This document shows positions 17,572 through 28,011 of a stretch of 29,700 nt of DNA, piece by piece (within the stretch, counting starts at the first letter, position 1; each line of letters starts with the position of its first letter). The notes beneath the pieces were generated by a model. The model saw only the letters and a list, made by a program, of their open reading frames with translations. It was not told the origin of the DNA and did not search any database. The position numbers and the translations under genes are program-made. Origin of the DNA: Hypsibius dujardini (Eukaryota > Tardigrada > Eutardigrada > Parachela > Hypsibiidae); NCBI GenBank assembly GCA_001579985.1, contig LRSR01012451.1:1-29700 (forward strand), in the 5' to 3' direction.

Positions 17572-20465
17572 ATGGATCGCGGATCCTCGTCGTCCCATCA
17601 GAATAATTATCCATCAAATTCGGATGCGAGACCGAAAAATGCCACGGAACTGAAAAAGGAGGACCGCTGGTATTTCAGCGCGGATCAGCTGCGGAAGACT
17701 CCGTCGACCAGCACCGATCCAGCGGAACAGAACAAGGAGGCCTGGAGCCGGTATCAGTGTGCGGAGCTGGTGCAGAGCATCGGCCAGCGGATGAAGCTGC
17801 CGCAGGTGGCCATCAACACAGCCATCCTGTTCATGCATCGGTTCTATCAGTTCCACACCATGTCGCGGTTCCATCGGCATACCATGGCGCCGGTCTTTGT
17901 TTTTCTTGCCGCCAAGGTAGGGATTCAGTGGGGCTAGGAGATAATATGGCTGTGGGAAGCTTGCCCATTGGTGGCTCTAGTCGTGGCCAATGATAGTATA
18001 ATCTGGACCGTTAAAGTTTGGATGCACTTGGCATTAATTTGATTTTGAAAACGGGCAGCAAGATTGTGAAATTTATTAACCAGATAGGAAGAGGGTCGAG
18101 GCATTTCAGAATGCAGTAGAACTGCGATTATTTCATATAATTAATGAGTGTTGCTTGATTGAGTGATTGATAGGTTGGGCTTTAGTGTTGTCCTTCAGTA
18201 GTCGCCTAACCGGGTTTATTTTGCTTCCCCCCCCCCCATCTCTGCCGGTTGGGCCTTTTTGTAATATCAAATTTTGGAGTTAAAAAGAGAAGCAGGATGC
18301 TTGCCATCGAGCGGAAGGTTTTTGGTATGACTCAGTGGTATAGATTAGTTTACCTTCCCAATTGATTGGTTGATTGAGGATTGAAATCCGATTTCGAGGG
18401 AAGCCTACGCTTTTCGGCGTTTGTATCTTTCTGTTGTGTAGGACGCTGAAGAGTATTCAGTTTCAGCACATCAAAATGTTGGTTTTCTGATTTATGCTGT
18501 TCTTTGTTGCCCCATTTAATTGATCTAGTGGGTAGAACAACTTCAGTTGAACCAATTGCACATGATTCATGACGTGATGGACTGACTAATCGCCTTGTTT
18601 TCACACCGGAAGCCTGAATCACATTGGATTTAAACTACGTACTCTGTACGAAGTAACTTTGTTGAAGCAGCTATTCTCACAAAACATCCTCTTTTTCCAG
18701 GTGGATGAAACACCTCGCCGATTGGACATGGTGGTTCGCGAAACCCAGCGGATACTTTACCCTAACGAAGCGCCGCTAGAACCGACCTCAGAGAAGTACC
18801 TGGAGGAGGTTCAAAACATGGTTGTAAGTGCAGAATAGATCCAAATATTTACTGGAGCCGTCAGGCTGCGATTAACTGATTTCTTCTAATTCTCACTACA
18901 GACTCACGAGAACGTCCTCCTTCAAACCCTCGCATTCGACCTCTCCGTCCAGCATCCGCACTCGCACGTGATCCGCTGCTGCCAGCTCATCCGCTGCGAC
19001 AAAGAGCTCTCCCACGCCGCGTACGACCTGGCGTCTTGCGCGCTCCACTTCACCAGTCTCTGCATCCAGTACACCCCCATCCTCATCGCCTCGATGTGTG
19101 TCCATGTTGCGGCCAAGTGGTCTAACGTCAAGATCCCTGTCTCGGAGCCGGAGAAGAAGCCCTGGTGGTACTTTATGGACCCCTCCCTCACCGAGGTGCA
19201 GATTGAGAAGGTTGCGGAAGACTTTCTCAACGCCGTGGAGGCCTACCCGAGCCGGGTGCGCACCAAGATCTGGAGCCAGGTTCTGGGACAGGGCCGCGTG
19301 CCGGCCGGACACCCGGCGGGCATGGCGATGGCCGGAGCTTCCCGGCCTCCTCCGGGTCCTTCGACGATGACGGCAGGCTCTGCCGTCGCCGCACCGAACC
19401 ATTCTCATAAGGCAAGAAGCTTTATAATGGGCAGTCGTAGTAGGACGAAAGGGGGGCTGCGAATAGGCACGAACGGAGTGGACGGTTTAAGGTCCCTCGT
19501 TCTTAGGGTGTCTGCTTGCCGCCCTTGGGTGCGCTACCTCTCCTCGGGTTTTAAAATGTCGTGATTGCAGCCTGATGCTTCGGGTGGTCAGATGGTCAGG
19601 CCGTCGCAAGTGCGATCATCTCCGGTTGAGCAGCAGCAGCAGCAGCCACTGAGTCAGAGTAAGTTGCTGGGTTTACAGGGTCAACCGGGGAATCCGACGC
19701 CGCCGCCGACCGTGTCACGACCGTCTGGACCTCCGCGCCCGCCGCCACCGGGGGGACCGCCGCCGCCGGCCAGTCATCGTCCTCAAGCTCCAGCGCCGCC
19801 GCCGTCGGATTCGCGGCGGATGCAGCAACCACCCGTACCAGGTGGGGAGAAGCAACGCCAACCGCAACAGCCGCCGCCGCATGAGGTAAGCCAATACCCC
19901 TCTGCCTGCATTTGGTGTTAGCTTCCCTGCTTTTAGGGGAGAGTTTCCTGGTTTTAGATTTTAGACAACTCAGCGTCTGGATCTTCCAGCTTTGTCGCGT
20001 CCGTCCGTGTCTTTCTTTGCACAGACCTTTTCTATCCTGCTGTTTCACGTAATAAACCTTTGTCGTTTGATTCAGGATGCAAGACGCAGTCAGCCCATTG
20101 TCAGGCGGGAGGAAATGACCGTGGTCCGACGGGAAGAGGTCACGATGATCCGGAAGGAAGAAGTCACAACCACTGTGATAAAGAAGGAAGAACGAGTACA
20201 CGACGGCAACACAAAGCCCCCAAGCCGTCCCCCGCTGCCCGCATTCCCGCCTCCACCACCACGATTCAGCGCGGCATCGCACCCGCCACCGCCGCCACCG
20301 GCTTCTCTTGCCAACGGAACTGGAGCGTCTGCCGGATCCGTCGCCATAGGCCACGTGGGAGAGAAGCGCAGCTTGAACGGCAACGGTAATTCCGACTCGC
20401 CGTCGGCAAAAAAACGCCGCACGGATGACCCTTCCGTGCCGGCGGAAAACACACTCCGGAGTTAA
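17572..20465 (+). CDS. CycT: Cyclin T, regulatory subunit of P-TEFb, complete, 5 exons
   Basis: Exons are 17572-17916, 18701-18823, 18902-19411, 19571-19885 and 20076-20465, all phase 0, giving 560 aa. Residues 32-45 (RWYF then QLRKTPS) open the first cyclin box. INTAILFMHRFYQFHT and APVFVFLAAK lie at its core. The second box, in exon 3, holds the SLCIQYTPILIASMCVHVAAKWSN region and the WWYF motif typical of cyclin T rather than cyclin K. In animals cyclin T activates CDK9, which phosphorylates the Pol II CTD, DSIF and NELF to release paused polymerase. Exon 4 encodes a Gln tract and a long Pro-rich region. Exon 5 has a fourfold charged repeat and a KKRR nuclear-localisation-like cluster near the C-terminus. 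Intron 3 uses a GC donor. At 560 aa it is shorter than human CCNT1/2 (about 730). The start is the only Met near the family start. Confidence 0.95.
17917..18700 (+). other. Cyclin T intron 1 (784 bp)
   Basis: Bounded by AAG|GTAGGG and TTCCAG|GTG. It contains a poly-C run at about 18228-18237 and scattered TTGATTGA words. No coding content was recognised. Confidence 0.8.
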
Positions 20466-20850
20466 CGGATTTTTCATTTTCTGGGGAATAAGGAGAAATT
20501 TTGATATAAAAAGTGCTTTCGCGTATGTCTTCATTTTTACTTTGTGTGATGGTGAGTGGAATTGGACCATACGCCTTCGTTTTTTTTGTTCTGGAAGGTG
20601 AACCGCTCCCATGCCTCACAAGGACAACGACAACTGTTGAATTGAATTTAGTTGTTATCACAATTGGTTCACCACGATTTTTAATTCCCACATGCTACAG
20701 TTTCTTTATTGCGTCTACTTCTCTCATAAACGCCAATCCGCAACGCGCGACAAAAATTACTGACCAAATAAAAAAACAACACATTTCAGTTGCTGCTGTT
20801 TCGATAAAGCGGAATACGGAACAATCCAACATCTGCACCGTGAAAGGTAA
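20466..20850. terminator. Convergent 3' region of cyclin T (+) and the membrane-protein gene (-)
   Basis: A plus-strand AATAAA lies at 20767-20772 and a minus-strand AATAAA at 20710-20705. If both are used, the two 3' UTRs overlap by roughly 60 bases or more. Use of either signal is inferred. Confidence 0.35.
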
Positions 20851-21276
20851 TCACAGAACTGCTTTAACTGGGACTGCGGGAGCAGGAGGAACGGCAGCTG
20901 CAGGAAGGTTGGTAGCCGGCACTGGTGAAACCTTCACTGTTGTTAGTGTTGGCGGCGGCGGTGGCCGGGATGTCATGGTCGGTCTGGGTGTCGTGGTCGG
21001 TCGGGGTGTTGTGGTCGGTCGGGTGGTCCACCGTCGAGTTGGGCTGCGGGTGGTTCCTCCGACCAGCGCCTGCAGTTTCGGTGTGAGGACACCGGCCAAT
21101 CCCAAAATCAACAGGAGCAGCGCGGTACCCAGCACGAGGAGGGCCGTGGTGTAGAAGACGACCTTGACGGTGGCGTTGGAGGCGTGTTTGGTGATACGCT
21201 TGTTCTTGATGTGGTACCGGGGCTGGATGATCGACTCCTTGGGAGAGCCCTCCTGACCGGGGGACGGAGAATCCAT
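20851..21276 (-). CDS. Small single-pass membrane protein with Thr/Pro-rich tail, unassigned
   Basis: This 141-aa single-exon frame starts at ATG 21276 and ends in TGA at 20853-20851. Residues 1-38 are polar and become basic near the membrane (KNKRITKH). Residues 39-64 are one hydrophobic helix, and the remainder is a Thr/Pro-rich tail with RPTTTPRP repeats followed by a run of prolines. By the positive-inside rule the N-terminus should be cytosolic and the mucin-like tail outside, which would make a good O-glycosylation target. There is no cleavable signal peptide. I do not recognise a family. The long frame, hydrophobic segment and plausible downstream AATAAA support a real gene, but low-complexity composition can also leave a frame open by chance. 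An upstream exon cannot be excluded. Confidence 0.5.
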   Translation of the reverse strand: MDSPSPGQEGSPKESIIQPRYHIKNKRITKHASNATVKVVFYTTALLVLGTALLLLILGLAGVLTPKLQALVGGTTRSPTRRWTTRPTTTPRPTTTPRPTMTSRPPPPPTLTTVKVSPVPATNLPAAAVPPAPAVPVKAVL

Positions 21277-22059
21277 GGTCAGTGGTGGCGTAGTGTCGGA
21301 TCGAATATAGGTTTATTACCGAAAAACTTTAATGGTATTACGGATAACCCGGGTTAGGGTTGGGAAGTGGGCAGATCCCGAGCTCGTGTACTCTGCCTCC
21401 TTGTGTGTCATGGTGCAAATGTCTGAAAAGTGTTCATACTGTTGATTGCACAACTACGCTAGAGTAGCTAAAGTCTGTTTGGTGCTGATTGGAAATAATG
21501 AAGGACGAACTGCAGGAAGATAAGATGATGGCACTAATACGTAAGGTATTTCATTAATTATCCTTACTTAAGTGGACCGTATCTGTCTGTCTGTGTCGTC
21601 TGTGAATACCTTCTGTCCTCAAGGAACGGAGAATTGTACTAGCGGTACTGTAACTCGGACTTTGGCCGGGCAAAGTCTACGTGGGAAATAAGAAGTGGCT
21701 AGAGTATTCCATTCTACTGTGGCAGCTTTGGATCCGACCGGAACTAGGGAAAATTCCATGGGATGATAAGCAAACATCGAGGCTCCCATTCCTTGAGTCG
21801 AATTTACGGTGGAACTCATATGAGATAATAAACTCGGTCCCGAAGGTGCATCGACTCAAAGACAACTTTCCAGGTAGGTCGAAACGAAAACAAAAAGAGA
21901 GAAAAAACAGTAATCAACAAAATTCGTGCGCAATTGCATCGACAAAAAAAACCGAGGGAAAAGAATGAGGCAGATGTGAAAGAACTGGTGGACCCATCGC
22001 ATTGTGGACAAAAAAGACTACAAAACACGATCTTCCCAAAAGCAGCGCGTGTAAATAAA
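21277..22059. other. Intergenic stretch upstream of the membrane-protein gene and downstream of HSP90B1
   Basis: Both flanking genes are on the minus strand, so this holds the HSP90B1 3' UTR and the promoter of the small membrane-protein gene. A short TCTGTCTGTCTG run occurs near 21582. No canonical AATAAA was found just after the HSP90B1 stop, and no gene was seen. Confidence 0.4.
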
Positions 22060-25000
22060 TTACAGCTCCTCATGCACCACTTCGCCGTCTTTGTAGGAGA
22101 CTTTGCTCAACTTCATCGGCGGCACCTCCGGCCCCTCGTCCGGCTCCGCGTCGAGGTCCTTGTCGTCGAGCTGCGTGGCAATTTCCTCGGCGGACTCGCT
22201 GAGCTCGTCAAACTCCTCCACCTTCTCGTCCAGCGAAATATCAAGACCGCGACGCAGCATCTTCTCGACACGCTCGAAGAAACCGACCGTGTCGGGGACG
22301 GCGAAGCCGGAGCGGATGGCCGACGACTCGTACATCACCAATGCAAGGTCCTTCGCGACGTCGTCTTCCGGGTCGGCTTCCACACGCCGGAGGAGATCCT
22401 TCACGATCGGGTGGCCAGGATTGAGTTCCAGGGTTTTCTTCTGAGTGGCGTAAAACCTAAAGAAAACGGATTTACGATCTAAACGCGGTAACAGATGACG
22501 TGTGACATGCTAAGAGGAATCAAAGAGTAAGAAAATGAGTCAATCAATCAATCTATCAATCGAAGAAATGTAGGAAAGTCCAATTATCAATCATTTCTTA
22601 CTCTTGCGTCGAATCTTTGGCTTTGGCGTAGGCTTGAGCACGCATAATACGCTCCATGTTTCCGGTCCAGCCGTAGGACTTCGCGACCAGCGCACACGGA
22701 GATTGAGTCAGACGTTCCGAGATGACGGCTTTGTCAATCTTCAGGACAATGAACGGATCGGAAATCATTACACGTTTGCATGTTTTTATTACACGTGGAG
22801 CTCGTCCGAACAGTTACCAACCTTCTCCTTGAGGACTTTGTCTTGCAGCCACTGAGTCAACGGCTCGTACTGCTTCTGGAGCTCCTCAAGGCGCTTCTTC
22901 GACTTGTCCGACTCTCCCAGCTTGAGTCCCTCCTTGGCGGCGTTCTGGAACTTTTTGCCCTCAAACTCCGGCAGTGACTGCATGCAGTACTCATCGACCG
23001 GCTCAGTGAGGTAGAGCACTTCGTAACCTTTCTGCAGCACAGCAGAAACACTCCGGTTGGTGAGGCAGAAACGAAATCCACGACAGACGCGGCAAAATGT
23101 GACATTCGATTCTTACCTGAAGGAGACGCTCGACAAATGGAGACTTCTCGGCTTCAGCGCGGGTGCTGGCCGCCATGTAGTAGATGGTCTCCTGGCGAGG
23201 CTTCATACGTGTCACATAGTCGGCCAAGAGAGTCAGATCACTGGTGTGGGAAGTGGTGAAACGGAGGAGCTTGGCCAGACGGCTGCGGTTGGCAGAGTCC
23301 TCAATGACTCCCAATTTGATGCTGCAATGCAAGACACAATACTTGAACGGTTCTAGCATTTGCTTGACTGGTATATTAAACAAATGAGAAAATGCGAACA
23401 CACGTACTTTGTACTGTACTCAGCCCAGAAAGCATCGCCCTCCTTCTTGTCCAGCTTCTTGATCATGTCCAACACCTTGCGGACCAACTTTTTGCGGATG
23501 AGTTTGACCAGTTTGTTCTGCTGGAGAGTTTCACGGGACACGTTGAGGGGAAGGTCGTCCGAGTCGACCATACCGCGGATAAAGTTAAGGTACTTGGGAA
23601 TGATGTCCTGGAAGTCGTCGGTGATGAAAACTCGGCGGACGTACAACTGAAAAGGGGAAACCCATTTTAACACTTGCAATAAGGAGGCGGAAGAATTAGA
23701 CATGCTACCTTGATGTTTTCGGTCTTCGCTCCGTACTTCGAGAAGACATCCGAGGGTGCCTTCTTCGGGACAAAGAGGATCGATTTGAATGACACTTCAC
23801 CCTCCGCGGAGAAGTGAATCTTGGCCAGAGGCTCGTCGTAATCTTTAGTGAAGGCCTTGTAGAACTCGTTATACTCCTCCTCGGTGACCGTGGCCGGCCT
23901 GCAAGATTATAGAAATATAAATCGTAAAGATATTGTAGCACAAAGAGCTTTTTCACTGCTATACTTTCTGGTCCATATGGGCTTGAGTTCGTTCATCAGC
24001 ACCCAGTCCCAGACAGTCTTCTCGACCTTCTTGGTCTTTTTCTCCTTCTCTTCCGGAGCTTCCTCGACCTGCGCCACAATAACGGTCAAATGGAATGAAA
24101 AAACTATAAAAATGCCCAATTTCATTTATACCTTTCCTTCCTCGTCCTCGGCTGTCTTCTCAGTCTCCGCAGGCTTGGCTTCATCGGCACTTTCATCGGG
24201 TTCCTCGGTGGTTTCAGTCTTGCTGCCCCACAGGTAGATCGGGAAGTTGATAAACTGGCTGTACTTCTTGACCAGATCCTTGATCGTGGCCTCCTCCAGG
24301 AAGTCGTAGGCTTCTTCTTTCAGGTACAAGCTGCAAAAAATAAAAGCCTTTATCATCCCTTTTTCCACAGACATCATTCAGACAACTTGACCCAATGGCT
24401 TTGCAGGCATACCTGACGGTGGTGCCGCGTTTGAGGGTGTCTCCACGTGGGTCTTCCGCAACAGAGAAGCTCGACGCGTCAGACTCCCAGATCCACTGCT
24501 GATCGGCGTTGTTCTTAGATGTCACAACCACTCGGTCGGCGATGAGGAAGGCCGAGTAGAACCCGACACCGAACTGCCCGATAAGTTCTCCCGCCTCATT
24601 GGCGTTGGCATCCTGGAGTTTGTTGAAGAATTCGTTCGTCCCGGACCGTGCGATGGTACCGAGATTCTTCACCAGTTCGTCCTTGGTCATGCCGACACCG
24701 GTGTCGGTGATGTGGAGGACGTGATTGGCCTTATCAGCCTGTACATCCCAAGAAGACAGTAACGTAAAAGTGGAGAAACTTAATTACTGCACTGACAGAC
24801 GATTAGCTAAACAGACAGGCACGTACAACCAACGACAAGATTGAGTACACTGGAGGGTCCAGGGTATGGGCAAAAGGGGCGGAGCAGGGGGTGGTCAAGT
24901 GGTTGATTGTTCGATTGTATGAAAACCGCCCCATGCCCCGCCCCTTTTGCCCATACCCCGGACTCTCCAGTGGAGGGTCCAAGGTATGGGCAAAAGGGGC

Positions 25001-26050
25001 GGAGCAAGAGGTGGTCAGGTGGTTGATTGTTCGATTGTTTGAAAACCGTCCCATGCCCCGCCCTTTTTGCCCATACCCCGGACCCTCCAGTGTACTCAAT
25101 CTTGTCGTTGACAGCAGTTGCCTACTCTTGCAGGCAAGGCAAATGGACAATCGTACTAACGGATCCGCAAAAAGACTTTCTGGAAGTAACCAGCATGCTT
25201 TTTTACCTTGACGCGGATGTTGAGCTCATCGCCAGTCTCCAACGCCGCCTTGTCGGTGAGTGAAATAATACGGATCTTGTCAAGCGCATCCGATGCATTG
25301 GAAATCAATTCCCTCAAGAAGATCTCCTTATTCTTGTAAAGGGAGTTGATGATGAGCTTCATCATCCGGTCGACCTCCGCCTGGAAGACATGCTTCTCGG
25401 CCTTGTCGCGGATCTCTTTCAGCTGGGCGACGTTGAGGCCGTCGATTTTGATGGCTTCCTCTTCCCTAAAAACAAAACCGAAACATGAATAAAAAAATAA
25501 AAAAAATAGAAAGTTTTAAAACACCATCGACCGGTTGCACGTTCGAACAGGTCTGTGTGCTGTCATTGCAAAGCGCAGACCGGTAGACACAAAAGATATT
25601 CTAAAGGCAGAATTTGCTGTTTTAACTTCTCGCAACGCTGTTAAATTGGAAAGAATATCTGTAAATGATTGTTCACGTTTATAGGAATTTCGCATATCGA
25701 ACAGCTGATCTGTTAACATATCAGAACACGGCTACGTGTGCTGTTGATTGATTGCTTGATTATCGTCTCCAACTGATTCAAAATTATCTTCCCCCTTCGA
25801 CCTACCTTGCAACCACTTCGTCGTCCGTCCGCGATCCCTCACTGGCCTTCCCAAAGTCCGCTTTCACCTTCGGGTTTGATTCCTCCTCATCATCGATCAC
25901 ATCATCCCCCTTGCCATGCGCCCGCATTGGTCCTGCAAAAAAACGCAAAAAATCAGTAAAAAATGCCTTCATAAAAATGAATCCCATTGCAAGCGTACCG
26001 AGGTATAAAAAGATGACGGCTACGCCGATCAGTAAGAGAAGCTTCTTCAT
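22060..26050 (-). CDS. HSP90B1: Endoplasmin / GRP94, the ER-lumen Hsp90, complete, 12 exons
   Basis: Exons: 26050-25999, 25932-25806, 25465-25207, 24738-24413, 24330-24132, 24068-23965, 23898-23709, 23646-23408, 23321-23117, 23031-22822, 22738-22602, 22456-22060. The total is 2445 nt, 814 aa (human 803). Residues 1-18 form a hydrophobic signal peptide ([18 protein letters not shown]). The N-terminal ATPase carries [12 protein letters not shown] with catalytic Glu112 and nucleotide-contact Asn116, DTGVGM with Asp158, and the [12 protein letters not shown] lid region. Exon 5 includes the acidic charged linker. The middle domain has [13 protein letters not shown]-type sequence (seen here as [12 protein letters not shown]) with Arg457, the ATP-phosphate-sensing position. 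The C-terminal dimerisation domain includes [17 protein letters not shown], then an acidic tail ending HEEL, an ER-retrieval signal of the KDEL class. No MEEVD is present, so it is not cytosolic Hsp90. It folds secretory and membrane clients such as Toll-like receptors and integrins. Confidence 0.98.
24830..25110. mobile_element. Palindromic foldback element with two 120-bp tandem hairpin units, in HSP90B1 intron 3
   Basis: The ends 24830-24860 and 25080-25110 are perfect 31-bp inverted repeats. Pairing continues inward imperfectly through GGTATGGGCAAAA and a GGGCGG box. The inside consists of two units starting at 24851 and 24971, exactly 120 bp apart. Each is itself an inverted repeat whose loop contains GGTTGATTGTTCGATTG. 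The element lies between exon 3 and exon 4 (intron 24739-25206). No transposase or clear target duplication was seen. Confidence 0.85.
25466..25805 (-). other. HSP90B1 intron 2 (340 bp)
   Basis: GT-AG intron containing a 67-aa open frame (25516-25719, minus) with a mixed composition. I do not recognise that frame. It could be a degenerate insertion or chance. Confidence 0.6.
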
Positions 26051-27088
26051 AATGGCAGTTCAGCTGTGTTGCCGGTGAAAAACACAGCGCCGCTTTCGGT
26101 TTTTGTAAGTTCGATGAAGTGGAATTGGTCGGTCCGAATGAGGACGTTTTAATCCTTCCTTCCGTCGATCGCCAATGAAAGTGAAGCTGATCCCGGTGAA
26201 GTGTCAGTCGGACGGTGTGAAAAGACGGTTTTTGAATTTTTCCTTCACCTGAGAACACTGTGTGTGGGGACTAATCGCGGAAAACAATTGTGCGTGGTTT
26301 ATGGCACAATCGATTATTCGAGAAACTTGACGTGGCGTTTTGCTGCTGGGGGAATTTTATCGATTCAGCTGGACCCCTGATGGGCGCACCCTTGGCCCCT
26401 TGGCCCCTCGGATCGGTAGAACTCAATTATATTAACATTGTGAGGCAACTGAGCTTGCAAAACTTGACCGACTATTCTTGATGACCGAGCAGCTCATTTG
26501 CTGATATGGCACAATATTAATTTCAAATTTTTGTCCAAATTTTAAATTTAAATTTTTCAGTGTCACTGTTACTGTAGTGAACCACGCAGGGGGGATGACA
26601 CGCCCCTTGCTCCCCTGGATGTGGCTCTCGGCGATTGGTCGACTGCCGAATGCAACGCCTATATGCGCACCGCACAGCGCACAACGCACTCACCGTTACG
26701 CACTGCGCACAATGCACAGTGCACAAGTAAAATGAGTTTTGATTTCTTTCTTTTTGGTTTTTATATAAAGTTAGCTGAGGAAATTTCCTTCGAAATCAAT
26801 AGTTCGCAATGTTTTCTACTTGTAAAATAAATCCGCCACCGTATTCTCTAACACTCCAGCGGCGGCGATTTTTATGAAATCTTGACGAGCCGGCCAAGAC
26901 CTTCCTCGGAGTTTTTTATCTTACCGAATCAAGTTCCACATCTGAACGGAATATTAGATAAACGTCATTTTCAAATAGTTCTTCACGCACGGATTTGTGG
27001 TGCTGTTATCGCCAGTTCACCTAAAGAATCGTCTGCACGCAAACGTATCTGCCGGCTGAAGCGCTACTGTACAGTACATTCAGAAGCC
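26051..27088. promoter_or_regulatory. Divergent promoter region between HSP90B1 (-) and the C1orf131-like gene (+)
   Basis: A 1.04-kb gap with no recognised coding exon. TGACGTGG at 26328-26335 matches the core of the unfolded-protein-response element. TTC-GA-GAA at about 26318-26324 is a half heat-shock-element-like palindrome. 26660-26727 is a GCGCAC/GCACAC-rich simple stretch. Transcription start sites are not determinable. Confidence 0.4.
26328..26335 (+). promoter_or_regulatory. UPRE-like site (TGACGTGG) upstream of HSP90B1
   Basis: This word matches the site bound by XBP1 and ATF6 in animals. It lies 278 bases upstream of the HSP90B1 ATG. GRP94 genes are classic unfolded-protein-response targets, but an 8-base match can be chance. 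Confidence 0.35.
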
Positions 27089-28010
27089 ATGGCCAGCTCA
27101 TCGCCCGAAGTCGTCATTTTTGACGATCCCGACAAACGTGCCCGCGAACGACTGGAGCGGATAAAGGCAAAGAAGCGCGGGGCAACAGCAGCGGCTCGTG
27201 CTGCGGATTCCCAGGTTAGTACGACAACGACACTACATTTGGTGTTAACATCCGACGATTGATTGATTGACTGAACCCATGTTTAAGCCAGTGCGCCACG
27301 AATGGTCGCTTGATTGATGAATAAACATGAATTTTTAATATGCGGTTCTTTTATTGGTTGAGTTTTATTCACTCCCAAGTCCCCAATAGCTAAAGTAACT
27401 CTTGCGGGAAGAGACGATAGGAGGCATATAATTTGCATCGAGAAGGAAAAATTCCGTGCTCAGCATTACGAAGATGAATTAAAAGAATTGCTGAAATTGA
27501 AATGTTTGATTAATGGATTGAATTGATTGCTTGATTGCTTGATTTTAGGCGACGTCGACGAACAAAGCCGGCGGACTCATCTCAGTGAAGCTCCGCAAGA
27601 CCGACTACCACGACATGCTGCGCTACGGCATTTCCAACCTCAAGGGGGAAGAGCGAAAACAAGCACGGATGCGGTTGGCTATTGAATTGGGCGCCAAGCC
27701 GCCGAAGAAGGGCACCGGTAACTTCAAGAACTTCCTGGCGCAGATGAAAAGCGAGAAGGATGAAAAACGGCAGAGTGCCGACGAGCGGAGTGCGATACAG
27801 CAGGCCATTGCCAAGTCGAATTTCGGCAAGCCGAAGGGCGGACGGAAAAAGAAATTTCAAGGAGGTGGTTTCAAAAAGCGCGGAAAGAATGAGGTTTCCG
27901 GCGCTTTTGACGGACAGATTGGCTCGTATAAACGGGGTGTGCAGACGGTTTCCAAACGCGATGTGGCGGGTGGTACTCGACCTTCACACGACCGGAAACG
28001 GTCTAAATAA
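27089..28010 (+). CDS. C1orf131/Faf1-like ribosome-biogenesis protein, complete, 2 exons
   Basis: Exons are 27089-27214 and 27549-28010 (CAG|GTTAGT donor, TTTTAG acceptor, phase 0), giving 195 aa. The protein is very basic and hydrophilic, with no membrane segment. Residues 1-42 hold an acidic FDDPD patch and a charged helix. Residues 55-112 contain the segment that suggests the family: YGISNL, then a charged helix, then LGAKPPKK at 89-96, then NFKNFLAQ and a Lys/Glu-rich helix. The C-terminus is Gly/Lys-rich with GGRKKKFQGGGFKKRG, as in nucleolar RNA-binding tails. C1orf131 and its yeast counterpart Faf1 are components of the small-subunit processome, which makes 18S rRNA. Assignment rests on the LGAKPPK region and overall architecture, so it is probable and not certain. 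The start is the ATG nearest the conserved region. Confidence 0.7.
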
Positions 28011-28011
28011 A
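28006..28011 (+). terminator. AATAAA polyadenylation signal overlapping the stop codon
   Basis: The stop TAA at 28008-28010 lies inside AATAAA. If used, the 3' UTR would be only about 10-30 bases. Use is inferred. Confidence 0.4.

Noticed and set aside
18896-19408. 170-aa minus-strand open frame
   Set aside because: It is exactly antisense to cyclin T exon 3, which matches the family residue by residue.
19596-20612. 338-aa open frame on the minus strand across cyclin T exons 4 and 5
   Set aside because: It is antisense to a well-supported gene and crosses its intron. The Pro-rich, GC-rich coding sequence leaves the reverse frame open.
24214-24690. GRP94-like frame of 158 aa taken as a truncated gene copy
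   Set aside because: It is read-through of exon 4 past its donor at 24413. The full 12-exon gene is intact.
24807-25263. Open frames with repeated GYGQKGRG-type phrases
   Set aside because: They are translations of the tandem palindrome in HSP90B1 intron 3, present on both strands.
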